64,000 bases of DNA from Paenibacillus sp. BSR1-1 (GCF_030403775.1 NZ_JAQMWQ010000006.1:204879-268878); one strand, 5' to 3'. Positions 1 through 9,579 are shown, counted from the stretch's first letter. The notes: a model not told the origin generated them from the sequence alone. Numbers and translations: made by a program.

Positions 1-422
1 AATTTTTCACTATATTCCTGGTGAATGATTTGTAAAGCGTTTACAATTGGTTCGGTATACCGCCCTAACCTTTCATACTTGTTCAAAACACTCATCAACT
101 CGTCTTCAATGACTGGCTTAGTAATGTAATCCACAACACCAAGTCTTATCGAGGCCTGTGCATATTCAAAATTTTGAAATGCTGTCACCATAATAATGTC
201 CATCGAATAAGAACTGGTCAGTTCCTTCGCTAACTCCAAACCAGATTTTCCTGGCAGCTGGATATCTAAAAAAGCAAGAAATATTTCATGTTGTTTGATA
301 ATTTGAAGGGCTTGGGAGGCATCAAGGGCCTTGAAAAATTTCCAGTTTGGAAATTTTTTTTGAATTAAATATTCCAGTTGTTCTAATTCAAGAGGTTCAT
401 CATCGACTAAAAGGATATTCAT
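1..422 (-). CDS. Response regulator, YesN/AraC-like (3' end cut by window edge)
   Basis: About 140 N-terminal residues are visible. They form a CheY-like receiver: the acidic pair after MNILLVDDE, a phospho-acceptor Asp in FLDIQLPG near residue 53, and the conserved Lys in DYITKP near residue 103. The last visible segment (IVNALQIIHQEYSEK) resembles the first helix of an AraC-type DNA-binding domain, so the missing part is probably AraC-like rather than LytTR; this is inference. The start ATG overlaps the stop of the kinase gene upstream (ATGTAATG), which implies translational coupling. It likely controls the adjacent peptide-type transporter. Confidence 0.85.
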   Translation of the reverse strand, partial: MNILLVDDEPLELEQLEYLIQKKFPNWKFFKALDASQALQIIKQHEIFLAFLDIQLPGKSGLELAKELTSSYSMDIIMVTAFQNFEYAQASIRLGVVDYITKPVIEDELMSVLNKYERLGRYTEPIVNALQIIHQEYSEK

Positions 423-1171
423 TACATTGCACCTTCTTTTGCTAATGGGAAAATGGCGGTTACACTGGTCCCAATATCTGTATTGTTTAATGTTACGGAA
501 GTACGATCCCCGGGAAAAAGAATCTCAAGCCTTTTGGCGATATTTTCTAATCCAAGCCCGCCATCGTTAGATTGGAGCACCTGTCCTTCTAGAGAATTAT
601 TCCAAACGGTTACATATACTTCTTCATTTTTTTTATTAATGATGATTTTTAAAAAGGCTTCACCGATGTGCTTTTCAAAGGCATGTTTAAAGGCATTCTC
701 GACAAGAGTTTGAATTAAAAAAGGGATAATAACAGATTGTCCAACCTCTGGATCGATCGATATTTCATAATGAAGTCTTTCACGAAACCTTATTTTTTGT
801 ATTTCCAAGTAGTAATTAATATACGATAATTCCTCATTGATTGTAATAAGTGGGGAATTGGTTTTATATTTAAATTTAAGTAATCTTGAGAGAGTTTCAA
901 TCGAGCGAATTAGTTCCGATTTTCTGTCTAATCTGGCCAAGCTTAAAATCGAATTTAATGTATTAAAGAGAAAATGCGGCTGAATTTCTTGATTTAATTG
1001 ATTATATAGCGCTGTTTGCAGCTCTTTTTCAAGGGCAATTTCCCGTGTTTGTTTTTCTAGAAGGTCTATTCGTTTTTCAAAAACAAATAAGAACAACAAG
1101 GTAAAAGCACCTAATAAAGGGGCTAACACACATAGCATGATATAAAGGGAGAAGGTTTCAATATTAAGCAT
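422..1171 (-). CDS. Sensor histidine kinase, LytS/YesM type
   Basis: This 249-residue protein has one N-terminal membrane helix (about residues 8-31), a short coiled linker, and a His_kinase domain with QPHFLFNTLNSI, in which His66 should be the phosphorylated residue. The ATPase domain shows the N-box VENAFKHAF near residue 158 and a GLGLENI glycine box near 207. It lacks the extracellular sensing domain usual in YesM, so it may sense within the membrane or through the nearby transporter and binding protein. A good AAAGGAG site precedes the ATG. It forms a pair with the response regulator to its left. Confidence 0.88.
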   Translation of the reverse strand: MLNIETFSLYIMLCVLAPLLGAFTLLFLFVFEKRIDLLEKQTREIALEKELQTALYNQLNQEIQPHFLFNTLNSILSLARLDRKSELIRSIETLSRLLKFKYKTNSPLITINEELSYINYYLEIQKIRFRERLHYEISIDPEVGQSVIIPFLIQTLVENAFKHAFEKHIGEAFLKIIINKKNEEVYVTVWNNSLEGQVLQSNDGGLGLENIAKRLEILFPGDRTSVTLNNTDIGTSVTAIFPLAKEGAM

Positions 1172-1198
1172 GGAACAAGATTCTCCTTTAGATGTAGA

Positions 1199-1232
1199 AA
1201 AAGGGAGTCAAACCACACTCCCTTTTTTAATA
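1199..1232 (-). terminator. Terminator after the transporter operon
   Basis: An inverted repeat AAGGGAGT/ACTCCCTT with a short loop is followed on the minus strand by a T-run. It separates the ATPase gene from the kinase gene, so the two-component genes may be expressed at a lower level by read-through or from their own promoter. Confidence 0.75.
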
Positions 1233-1271
1233 TAATATTTTATCTAATTTTTTTCATTTTTGAAAATAGCT

Positions 1272-2267
1272 TTATTGGAAAAGCTGCTCTGCAAAATGGC
1301 AGCTGACATAATGATTTCTATTTATTTCTCTTAATGCAGGTTCCTCCATTTTACACTTCTCTGTCGCAAACGGACAGCGTGTGTGAAATCGACAGCCGCT
1401 AGGCGGATCGATAGGGGAGGGGACATCTCCCTTTAAAATAACGCGTTCCCTTGAATACGTTGGATTTGGAACAGGAATAGATGATAATAATGCCTTTGTA
1501 TAAGGGTGATGCGGTGAATCAAATAGTGCTTTCTTTTCTGCAATTTCAACGACCTTACCAAGATACATCACCATAACCCGGTCAGAAATATGACGTACGA
1601 CACTTAAATCGTGCGAAATAAATAGGAAGGTGAGTTGAAATTGATTTTGCAGCTTTTTTAATAGATTTAGTATTTGGGCTTGAATGGATACATCCAAAGC
1701 AGAAACTGCTTCATCACAAATAATTAATTTAGGATTTACCGCAAGAGCGCGGGCAATTCCAATCCTTTGACGCTGACCGCCGCTAAACTCGTGGGGATAG
1801 CGATCAAGTGCTTCCTCGGGAAGACCAACATAACCAAGTAATTCTAACATTCTCTCCAATCGTTTGTCCTTTGGAACAACTTGTTGAATCGCCATTGCTT
1901 CATTTAGAATTTGCTTGACAGTTTGCCGTGGGTTGAGTGAAGCAAAAGGATCCTGGAAAATAACCTGCAGATCTCCTCTGAGCTTTCTCATTTCTTTTTT
2001 ATTAAAATCGAGTATATTTTGCCCAGAATATAGGACTTTTCCGTCTGTCGGTTCATCCAGTCTTAAAATCGCTCGTCCAGTCGTTGATTTTCCGCAGCCG
2101 GATTCGCCAACAATACTTAACGTTTCCCCTTCATAGAGATGGAAGGAAACATCGTCAACGGCTTTTACATAGCTTTTTGGTTTAAAAACGGAGTCTGTTT
2201 TAACTGGGAAATACTGCTTTAAATGGTCCACCTCTAATAATATTTTCTTTTTTTCCGCAGTTTGCAT
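1272..2267 (-). CDS. Oligopeptide/dipeptide ABC transporter ATP-binding protein (DppF/OppF-like)
   Basis: The 331-residue protein has Walker [10 protein letters not shown], the ABC signature FSGGQRQRIGIARAL and Walker B LIICDEAVSALD. The C-terminal oligopeptide-type extension has a four-cysteine segment (CRFHTRCPFATEKC) near residues 294-306. Such proteins pair with a DppD/OppD-type ATPase to energise uptake of peptides or other small amide compounds at the inner face of the membrane. Its TAATG start overlaps the stop of the partner ATPase, and AAAGGAGG precedes it. The true substrate is not shown by the ATPase; the neighbouring amidohydrolases make a non-peptide substrate possible. Confidence 0.93.
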   Translation of the reverse strand: MQTAEKKKILLEVDHLKQYFPVKTDSVFKPKSYVKAVDDVSFHLYEGETLSIVGESGCGKSTTGRAILRLDEPTDGKVLYSGQNILDFNKKEMRKLRGDLQVIFQDPFASLNPRQTVKQILNEAMAIQQVVPKDKRLERMLELLGYVGLPEEALDRYPHEFSGGQRQRIGIARALAVNPKLIICDEAVSALDVSIQAQILNLLKKLQNQFQLTFLFISHDLSVVRHISDRVMVMYLGKVVEIAEKKALFDSPHHPYTKALLSSIPVPNPTYSRERVILKGDVPSPIDPPSGCRFHTRCPFATEKCKMEEPALREINRNHYVSCHFAEQLFQ

Positions 2268-3286
2268 TATTGTACAGCCTCCTTTTCAATCACTTGCCCA
2301 GTCCATTTATCTGTATACATCCAACAGCGGACTTTCGAGCCATCAGTATGTTCTACTAACTCCGGCTGTTTGGCATGACATAGCGGCTGCTCAAAAGGGC
2401 ACCTTGAGGCGAACCTACAGCCCACTGGCATATTATATGGACTTGGAACACTGCCTTCAATCGTTTGCAATTCTTCCTGATCTTGGTGAATCTTCGGTAA
2501 AGAATTTATTAAACCAAGGGTATATGGATGCTTTGGATTTGCAAAAATGTTTTCCGTCTCTGCATGTTCAACAATATTGCCGGCATACATAACTGCAACG
2601 GAGTCACATGTTTCTGCGACCACACCTAAATCATGTGTAATCATGATGACACCCATGCCTAACTTGGTTTGCAGGTTTTTAATTAACGCTAGTATTTGTG
2701 CTTGAATAGTTACATCCAAGGCTGTTGTTGGTTCGTCAGCAATCAATACCTCAGGGGTACAGGCAAGTGCCATTGCAATCATGACCCGCTGGCGCATACC
2801 ACCGCTTAATTGGAAAGGCTCCTGTTTTGCCCTTTTTTCAGGAGAGGGGATTCCAACGAGCTTGAGCATTTCAATCGATTTGGTCCATGCTTCTTTTTTT
2901 CCCATTTTTTGATGCAGCCTTAAAGCCTCCGCAATTTGTTCACCAACCGGAATGACGGGATTTAAGGAAGTCATCGGCTCTTGGAAGATCATCGAAATTT
3001 CGTTCCCGCGAATTTTCCTCATTTCGTCTTCAGGAAGTGAAACCAAATCCCTTCCTTTGAAAAGAATCTGTCCGCCTGCGATTTTACCAGGAGGGGAGGG
3101 GATTAAACGGAGAATCGAAAGGGATGTCATACTTTTCCCGCAGCCGGATTCGCCGACAATACCCAAGGTTTCTCCCTTATTAAGTGTGAAATCGATGCCA
3201 TCTACTGCTTTACTTACTCCGCGCTTCGTATAAAAATGAGTTTTTAATCCTTTGACTTCTAATATCGGTTTGTTTTTTTCAATCAT
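2267..3286 (-). CDS. Oligopeptide/dipeptide ABC transporter ATP-binding protein (DppD/OppD-like)
   Basis: This ATPase has Walker [10 protein letters not shown], a signature [15 protein letters not shown], Walker [13 protein letters not shown] and a C-terminal cysteine motif ([14 protein letters not shown]). I chose the ATG at 3286 rather than the upstream GTG at 3301. The sequence AGGTGG, which contains that GTG, sits 11 bases before the ATG and serves best as the ribosome binding site. It is the partner of the DppF-like ATPase and lies between it and the permease genes in one leftward operon. Confidence 0.92.
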   Translation of the reverse strand: MIEKNKPILEVKGLKTHFYTKRGVSKAVDGIDFTLNKGETLGIVGESGCGKSMTSLSILRLIPSPPGKIAGGQILFKGRDLVSLPEDEMRKIRGNEISMIFQEPMTSLNPVIPVGEQIAEALRLHQKMGKKEAWTKSIEMLKLVGIPSPEKRAKQEPFQLSGGMRQRVMIAMALACTPEVLIADEPTTALDVTIQAQILALIKNLQTKLGMGVIMITHDLGVVAETCDSVAVMYAGNIVEHAETENIFANPKHPYTLGLINSLPKIHQDQEELQTIEGSVPSPYNMPVGCRFASRCPFEQPLCHAKQPELVEHTDGSKVRCWMYTDKWTGQVIEKEAVQ

Positions 3287-3304
3287 TTCTACATTCACCA
3301 CCTG

Positions 3305-4225
3305 TTAATTTAATTCAATCCGTTTATTGAAGAATCGATAGAATACATCAACAAATAAATTCACGATTACGAAGATAAGCGAGGCCATCAGGACTCCACC
3401 TTGAACCATTGGTAAATCGCGCATGCGAATCGCATCCACAATCATTCGTCCAAGCCCGTTGATGGCGAAAATCGATTCAACAAGTACCGTTCCACCGAGG
3501 AGGGAACCAAATTGTAAACCAACAACAGTAATAACAGGGATAAGGGCGTTGCGTAAAGCATGCTTATAAATGATGACACGTTCACGAAGTCCTTTGGCGC
3601 GCGCTGTCCGGATATAATCCTGACGAACGACCTCTAACATACTGGATCTGGTCATCCGAGCGACGATGGCGGCACCGCCGGCACCTAATGTTAGTGATGG
3701 AAGAATCACATGCAGGATGCTGTCCCAACCGGCAACTGGAAGAATTTGAAGTTTAACAGAAAAGAAATACATCATCATTAATCCAAACCAAAAGCTTGGA
3801 AGTGAAATTCCTAAAAGGGCAACTAACATTACACCTGTATCTCTAAGGGAGTAAGGCTTTACTGCTGAAATAATCCCGGCAGCCATCCCTAAAATAATCG
3901 TGATAAGAATACTAAAAAATGCAAGCTCCATAGTAATCGGTAAGCGAACCATAATTTCATCTAACACTGGCTGACTATTTTTTAACGAAGTGCCAAAATC
4001 ACCATGAAAGATATTCGTTAAGTAATCAAAATATTGAACCAATAAAGGCCGGTTTAATCCTAATTGTTCACGAATTCCATTAATTGTTTCTTTAGATGCC
4101 CCCTCACCTGCGAGCAAAACGGCAGGATCACCAGGAACAAGCTGCATAATGAAGAAAACAACGAACGTTACCCCGATTACGACCGGGATGGTTTGCAATA
4201 AACGACGAAAAATAAACATTAACAT
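3305..4225 (-). CDS. ABC transporter permease (DppB/OppB-like)
   Basis: A 306-residue integral membrane protein with the typical N-terminal helix FRRLLQTIPVVIGVTFVVFF and the motif MQLVPGDPA in the first outside loop, as in DppB. The cytoplasmic EAA-type loop is present (YIRTARAKGL near residues 205-215). It should form the heterodimeric channel with the DppC-like protein encoded just upstream. AGGAGG precedes the ATG. Confidence 0.93.
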   Translation of the reverse strand: MLMFIFRRLLQTIPVVIGVTFVVFFIMQLVPGDPAVLLAGEGASKETINGIREQLGLNRPLLVQYFDYLTNIFHGDFGTSLKNSQPVLDEIMVRLPITMELAFFSILITIILGMAAGIISAVKPYSLRDTGVMLVALLGISLPSFWFGLMMMYFFSVKLQILPVAGWDSILHVILPSLTLGAGGAAIVARMTRSSMLEVVRQDYIRTARAKGLRERVIIYKHALRNALIPVITVVGLQFGSLLGGTVLVESIFAINGLGRMIVDAIRMRDLPMVQGGVLMASLIFVIVNLFVDVFYRFFNKRIELN

Positions 4226-4250
4226 TGATGGCCATCCTCCTTTTAATCTA

Positions 4251-5153
4251 TTATTTTTTCATTCGTGGATCGAACGCATCGCGTAATCCATCTCCGAAAA
4301 TATTAAAGCCTAATACGAGTATTGATATCGTTAACCCAGGAAAAATAGCGATATAGGGAGCAGAGAACAAGAAATCCCTTCCATTACTTAACATCGTTCC
4401 CCATTCAGGTGAAGGGGGCTGCGCTCCAAGACCAAGGAATGACAATCCTGCAGCGGAAAGAATCGCAGTAGCAAGCCGTAAGGTTCCTTGAACAATAATG
4501 GGTGAAAGAATATTCGGAAAAATATGTTTAAAAATAATCGTCACATCATTGGCACCCAACGACCTTATCGCATCGATATATTCGAGCCTTTTGACCTCAA
4601 GGGTAGAGCCGCGTACAATCCGGGCAAATAACGGAACGGAAAATGCCCCAACAGCAATCGTAACATTAATTAGACTTGGTCCAAGGGCACTAATAATCGC
4701 TAATGCGAGTAGAATTCCCGGGAATGCCAGCATAACGTCCATCATTCGCATAATAATAGAATCAACCCATTTGCCATAATAGCCGGCGACAAGTCCAAAA
4801 ATAATCCCGAAGAATGCTCCGAAAAATACAGCTGCAAATCCGACCCCCATGGAAAGTCTTGAACCGTAAATAATCCGGCTTAAAATATCTCTTCCTTTAT
4901 CATCTGTTCCCATCCAATGATCACCAGAGGGCGGCATTAATTTATTTTCCAATTTTATTTCATATGGATCATAGGGAGCCAAAAGTGGGGCAAATATCGC
5001 GATGAGAATATAAAAAACAATAATCACTGCCCCAACTAAAGCCGCTTTATTTAACATTAAAACAGAAAAGAAATCTTTCAATTTAGATTGTTTTGGTTGA
5101 CTCATAGATTGTTTGATTACGACAGAACGATCTGTTTTCACTTCTACTGACAT
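4251..5153 (-). CDS. ABC transporter permease (DppC/OppC-like)
   Basis: A 300-residue permease with an N-terminal cytoplasmic tail, then a membrane helix, then the family motif MGTDDKGRDILSRIIYGSR near residues 88-106. The EAA-type loop YIDAIRSLGAND follows. It is the first gene of the leftward transporter operon, with AAGGAGG before its ATG. It faces the binding-protein gene across a 289-bp divergent promoter region. Confidence 0.93.
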   Translation of the reverse strand: MSVEVKTDRSVVIKQSMSQPKQSKLKDFFSVLMLNKAALVGAVIIVFYILIAIFAPLLAPYDPYEIKLENKLMPPSGDHWMGTDDKGRDILSRIIYGSRLSMGVGFAAVFFGAFFGIIFGLVAGYYGKWVDSIIMRMMDVMLAFPGILLALAIISALGPSLINVTIAVGAFSVPLFARIVRGSTLEVKRLEYIDAIRSLGANDVTIIFKHIFPNILSPIIVQGTLRLATAILSAAGLSFLGLGAQPPSPEWGTMLSNGRDFLFSAPYIAIFPGLTISILVLGFNIFGDGLRDAFDPRMKK

Positions 5154-5442
5154 GAAAAAACCTCCTTATATTTTTTTGAAAAAACATGATGCTGACTCTC
5201 GCTGCTCTGATCCCCCTTCCAAACCATTTTTTCAATGGGAATATGTACAAATTATCAAAATTTTAATGAATGTAAATATTTTTTAAATTGTTTGTCAAAA
5301 TAGTTAAAAATTCAGTAAATATTCTGTAAATATTCTTTTTCATCATCTTCTATAATGCAGATAAGCAAGCTTAGAGGCAGGTGAAATTGGTTTACATCTT
5401 AGATTCTGAATTTTTAAAAAGACAACAAAGGAGCAGGGGAAA
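5154..5442. promoter_or_regulatory. Divergent promoter region with repeated GTAAATATTYT
   Basis: No gene is seen in this AT-rich gap between the divergent transporter operon and the binding-protein gene. GTAAATATTCT occurs twice in direct tandem at 5315-5325 and 5326-5336, and a near copy GTAAATATTTT lies at 5272-5282. A candidate -10 TATAAT is at 5351-5356, pointing rightward, without a convincing -35. The repeats are placed where an activator such as the nearby response regulator could bind; that link is inference. Confidence 0.5.
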
Positions 5443-7020
5443 ATGGAGAGAAAAAGACGAACCATCAAAAATGGCATTCTATTTGTATTAATTGGATTAA
5501 TGCTGATGATTGCTCAAGCGTGTTCTACAAAACCATCTACATCTAATGAGTCAGCAAGTAAACAAGAAGGGCCAAAACAAGGCGGAACCTTAACCGTAGT
5601 CAGGCTTTCTGATGCAACCAAACTAGACCCGCATTTCATTACTGATATACCTTCAGCAAACATTGTTTATCAAAAGGTATATGAGGGTCTGGTTGAACCA
5701 GATAAAGATTTTAAAATTCAACCATTACTAGCAAAAGAATGGAAAGTAATCGATGGTACTACTTGGGAATTTAAATTAAGAGAAGGTATAAAATTCCACG
5801 ATGGTGCACCATTTAATGCAGATGCTGTTAAAAAAACCTTTGATCGTTTGCTCGATCCGAAAACAGCTTCGCCGCAGCGCGAAAAGTTTTCAATGATTAA
5901 AGAAGTGAAGGTTGTGGATGAAAACACGGTTCAATTAATCCTTGAATATCCGTATGCGCCACTTCTATCTATTTTGGCAAGTAATGAAGGAAGTATCATT
6001 AGTCCAAAAGCTTTGGCGGAAAATCCGGATTCATTATCACAGCATCCAGTTGGAACAGGGCCTTTTGTGTTCGAGTCTTGGAAGACAGGACAAGAAATTT
6101 CCTTAAAGAAAAATGAAAACTATTGGGGCAAAAAACCTAATATTGATCGTGTTGTATTCAAGGTTGTACCTGAAGATGCTACTCGTCTTGCCATGATTGA
6201 AACAGGAGAAGCACAAATCAATGATCAAGTACCTGTCACAGAAATTGATCGCATTGAAGCTTCTGATAAGATGGCTCTTTACCGTACAGAAGGACTAGCC
6301 GTTGAATATGTTGGATTCAATGTAAAGAAAAAGCCATTTGATGATGTAAGAGTTCGTAAGGCAATCAGCCATGCGATTGAAAGAGAAGCCATTATCAAAG
6401 GTGTCTATAATAATGTAGGAACTCTTGCAAACGAAGCGATGAGCCCGAAAGTGTTTGGCTATAGTGATAAAATTAAGCCATATGACTATGATTTAAACGA
6501 AGCAAAGAAACTATTAAAAGAAGCTGGCTATGAAAAAGGTCTTAAAGTGACATTACTAACGAGTGATCGAAAAGAACGTATCAATATGGCAGAAGTTATT
6601 CAATCTCAGTTAAAAGGGATTGGCGTAGATGTGAAAATTCAAGTTATGGAGTATGGTGCTTATATCGGAATGATTGAAAAAGGTGAGCACGACATGGCGA
6701 TTGGCGGATGGGGAAATGCAACAGGAGATGGAGATTACAACCAATATAACCTATTCCATTCAGCATCACAGGGACCTCCAGGAAATCATTTCTACTATAG
6801 TAATCCTGATGTAGATAAAATGATTGAAGCGGCACGAAGAGAATCAGATGAGAAAAAGCGTTTAAAGCTTTATGAAGAAGTTATGCAGAAGGAAATTGAC
6901 GATGCCGTTTATGTTCCAATCCGAAACTACGAGCATATCGCTGCATATAGTAAAAATGTAAGTGGATTCTGGTTAAATGCTGCTAGTTATTTAATGATCG
7001 ATGATGTAGTCATAAAATAA
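5443..7020 (+). CDS. Peptide/amide ABC transporter substrate-binding lipoprotein (SBP_bac_5)
   Basis: The 525-residue protein begins with a lipoprotein signal peptide: charged start, hydrophobic core and a lipobox ending at Cys27 (IAQAC). A Ser/Lys-rich linker leads to a class-C binding protein with family signatures LDPHFITD, VYEGLVEPD, LAKEWKV and WEFKLREGIKFHDG. It should capture the substrate outside the membrane and deliver it to the DppB/DppC-like permease encoded divergently. The amidohydrolase gene starts only 62 bases downstream with no clear terminator between, so the imported compound may be the amidohydrolase substrate. That would explain why a peptide-class transporter sits here. 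Confidence 0.93.
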   Translation: MERKRRTIKNGILFVLIGLMLMIAQACSTKPSTSNESASKQEGPKQGGTLTVVRLSDATKLDPHFITDIPSANIVYQKVYEGLVEPDKDFKIQPLLAKEWKVIDGTTWEFKLREGIKFHDGAPFNADAVKKTFDRLLDPKTASPQREKFSMIKEVKVVDENTVQLILEYPYAPLLSILASNEGSIISPKALAENPDSLSQHPVGTGPFVFESWKTGQEISLKKNENYWGKKPNIDRVVFKVVPEDATRLAMIETGEAQINDQVPVTEIDRIEASDKMALYRTEGLAVEYVGFNVKKKPFDDVRVRKAISHAIEREAIIKGVYNNVGTLANEAMSPKVFGYSDKIKPYDYDLNEAKKLLKEAGYEKGLKVTLLTSDRKERINMAEVIQSQLKGIGVDVKIQVMEYGAYIGMIEKGEHDMAIGGWGNATGDGDYNQYNLFHSASQGPPGNHFYYSNPDVDKMIEAARRESDEKKRLKLYEEVMQKEIDDAVYVPIRNYEHIAAYSKNVSGFWLNAASYLMIDDVVIK

Positions 7021-7082
7021 TAAAAGGGAAAAGTACTTTTGAAAGAAAGTACTTTTCCTAATTTAAATTAGGAGGAATTGGG

Positions 7083-8321
7083 ATGACCACATTTTGGCTG
7101 ACAAATGTCCGCTTAGAAAAAGGCTTTACATATGAAAATGATCGTATTTCCGGTACAGAAACCGAACATTGCCACTTGAAGATTGAAGACGGTACTATTA
7201 CTGAAATAACAAATATAAAGCCTGAAATTGACGTAATGCAAAAGGATGCTAATGGTATGCTTTTGCTTCCTTCCTTAAGGGACATGCATATCCATATCGA
7301 TAAAACCTATTATGGCGGACCATGGAAAGCCTGTACACCTATCACGAACGGTATTTTTACTAGATTGGAAGAGGAGAAAGAATTACTTCCGAAGCTGCTT
7401 CCAACTGCTCAAGAACGAGCGGAGAAAATGATTGAATTATTTTTGAAAAACGGACATACCCATATTCGCACCCATTGTAATGTGGATCCTGTAATCGGTT
7501 TGAAAAATTTAGAGGCAACTGTAAATGCCTTAAAAAAATACGAGGATGTGCTCACCTATGATATTGTTGCATTTCCACAGCATGGACTATTAAAAAGTGA
7601 TTCAGTGCAGCTCATCCGGGATGCCATGAAGAATGGTGCCACATTAGTTGGCGGAGTTGACCCTGCAACAGTGGACCGTAATATTGAAAAATCCTTATAT
7701 ACCATCTTTGATATTGCGGTTGAAAATAATAAAGGCGTCGACATTCATCTTCATGATCCCAACACCTTAGGGGCATTTACCTTTGAAAGGATGGCGCATT
7801 ATACAAAGGAAGCGGGGCTTAAAGGAAGATCCACCGTTAGCCATGGGATTGCATTAGGCGATTTAAATGGGGAAGCACTTACAGAAATGGCTGCCATTTT
7901 AAAAGATCAAGAGATGGATGTGACGACGACAGTACCGATTAATCGGGCTACGATTCCGATTCCAACCCTAGATAAATTAGGTGTTCCCGTTTCTGTTGGC
8001 CATGATAGTATTACGGATCATTGGTCCCCGTTTGGAACAGGCAATACAATCCAAAAGCTGGGAACTCTTGCCGAAAGATTTCGATTGAGCGACGAATATT
8101 CTTTATCAACTGTCCTTAAGTACGGAACTGGCGGTGTGACGCCACTTAATGAAAAAGGAGAGCGCGTCTGGCCAAAGGTTGGCGATGAGGCAACCATGAT
8201 GCTCGTCAATGCATCATGTTCAGCCGAGGCTGTTGCAAGAAGGGCAACCGTAGAAGCGTTGTTTTTTAAAGGAAAAAAAGTTGAAAGCAAGCTGACAGAA
8301 GTAGATTCAGTACGAGTTTAA
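7083..8321 (+). CDS. Amidohydrolase, cytosine deaminase (CodA/YahJ)-like, copy 1
   Basis: This 412-residue protein is a metal-dependent hydrolase of the CodA subgroup. The barrel metal site HxH is in LRDMHIHIDK (His69, His71). The IRTHCNVDP and VAFPQHGLL strands, the central His in DIHLHD near residue 222, SHGIALGD and a GHDSITDHW Asp near residue 308 follow CodA order. CodA has Glu three residues after the central His (Glu217), whereas an Asp is seen here, so the leaving group or ring may differ from cytosine. It is a tandem paralogue of the next gene. GGAGGAATT precedes the ATG. Substrate unknown; a heterocyclic amide or imine is the best guess. Confidence 0.85.
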   Translation: MTTFWLTNVRLEKGFTYENDRISGTETEHCHLKIEDGTITEITNIKPEIDVMQKDANGMLLLPSLRDMHIHIDKTYYGGPWKACTPITNGIFTRLEEEKELLPKLLPTAQERAEKMIELFLKNGHTHIRTHCNVDPVIGLKNLEATVNALKKYEDVLTYDIVAFPQHGLLKSDSVQLIRDAMKNGATLVGGVDPATVDRNIEKSLYTIFDIAVENNKGVDIHLHDPNTLGAFTFERMAHYTKEAGLKGRSTVSHGIALGDLNGEALTEMAAILKDQEMDVTTTVPINRATIPIPTLDKLGVPVSVGHDSITDHWSPFGTGNTIQKLGTLAERFRLSDEYSLSTVLKYGTGGVTPLNEKGERVWPKVGDEATMMLVNASCSAEAVARRATVEALFFKGKKVESKLTEVDSVRV

Positions 8322-8342
8322 GATAATAAAGGAGGAGATTTG

Positions 8343-9566
8343 ATGACAACCTCATATTGGTTAAAAAATGTACAGCTAGAAACAGGCTTCGTCCAGGATG
8401 AAAAGGGAGTCTATGAAACAAAGACAGAACTTTTTCATTTAAAAATACAAAATGGAAAAATAGTCGAAAAACAGAAGAGTAGTTTCTCCATTCCATCTGG
8501 CGAGAAAACAGTTGATGGAAAAGGATATTTAGCGGTGCCAGCTTTTAAAGAAATGCATAACCATTTAGATAAAACCTATCTTTCACTAAATTGGAAAGCC
8601 CCAATACCGGCCAAGAATTTGGAAGAACGATTACGTCTTGAAGCGATGGAGCTAGCGGAATTGGCGCCAACCACTAAACAGCGGGCAAGTGCCATGATCG
8701 ACTTACTGCTATCACAGGGTGCTTCACATATTCGAACTCATGTAAATATTGACCCCTATATCGGTTTAAAAAATTTAGAGGGCGTCAAAGCAGCTCTTGA
8801 GGATTATTCAGATAAACTAACCTATGAAATTGTCGCCTTCCCACAGCACGGCCTTCTAAGAGAGAATGTCCTGCCGCTAATGAAAGAGGCGATGAGTTCA
8901 GGTGCCAATCTAGTTGGCGGTTTAGACCCAGCCGGAATTGATCATAATATCGAAAAGTCTCTCTATGAGGTTATGAACCTTGCAGTAGAATTTGATGCTG
9001 ATGTTGATATTCATTTGCATGACGGCGGCCATGTTGGTTTTTATACAGTCGATAAATTAGCAGAATTGGCAGCAGACGCAAAATGGCACAACCGGGTTGC
9101 TGTCAGCCATGCCTTTTGTTTAGGTGATGTTCCGTTCCCGCAGCAAGAAGAAATCGCTGATAAATTAAGTGATCTAGGTATGTCAATCATGTCCACTATC
9201 CCCATAAACAGAACATTACCGCCAATCGAGTTATTTGAACGGAAGGGAGTCAATGTCTTTCTTGGCTGTGATGGCTTCTATGACTCATGGGGCCCATACG
9301 GAACAGGAGATCTATTAGAAAAAGTAACAAAATATTGTGAGCTATATCGGAAAAGTGATGAACGATCACTTGCCCAGTCGTTAAAATTTGCAACAGGCGG
9401 ACCTACACCATTAACTAAAAATGGAGAAATGGTCTGGCCGCTTAACGGTGAGGATGCCAACCTTGTTCTATTGAATGCTTCTTGTTCAGCAGAGGCCGTT
9501 GCCAGAACACCAGAACGTGAGGCTGTTATCTTTAAAGGGAAAGTGGTATTTGGTCAACTTCAATAA
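8343..9566 (+). CDS. Amidohydrolase, cytosine deaminase (CodA/YahJ)-like, copy 2
   Basis: A 407-residue paralogue of the preceding protein with the same series of motifs: KEMHNHLDK (HxH as HNH), IRTHVNIDP, VAFPQHGLL, DIHLHDGG, SHAFCLGD and LGCDGFYDSWGPYGTGD. The last motif carries Cys where copy 1 has His before the Asp. Both copies end with NASCSAEAVAR. The ATG at 8343 follows GGAGGAGATTTG, so it is preferred to the TTG one codon before. Only 21 bases separate it from copy 1. Two diverged copies could act on successive intermediates or on related substrates. Confidence 0.85.
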   Translation: MTTSYWLKNVQLETGFVQDEKGVYETKTELFHLKIQNGKIVEKQKSSFSIPSGEKTVDGKGYLAVPAFKEMHNHLDKTYLSLNWKAPIPAKNLEERLRLEAMELAELAPTTKQRASAMIDLLLSQGASHIRTHVNIDPYIGLKNLEGVKAALEDYSDKLTYEIVAFPQHGLLRENVLPLMKEAMSSGANLVGGLDPAGIDHNIEKSLYEVMNLAVEFDADVDIHLHDGGHVGFYTVDKLAELAADAKWHNRVAVSHAFCLGDVPFPQQEEIADKLSDLGMSIMSTIPINRTLPPIELFERKGVNVFLGCDGFYDSWGPYGTGDLLEKVTKYCELYRKSDERSLAQSLKFATGGPTPLTKNGEMVWPLNGEDANLVLLNASCSAEAVARTPEREAVIFKGKVVFGQLQ

Positions 9567-9579
9567 GTGTTATAGTAAA

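Noticed and set aside
5228..5340. Sigma-54 promoter in the divergent transporter gap
   Set aside because: No GG-N10-GC pair of -24/-12 type could be found there.
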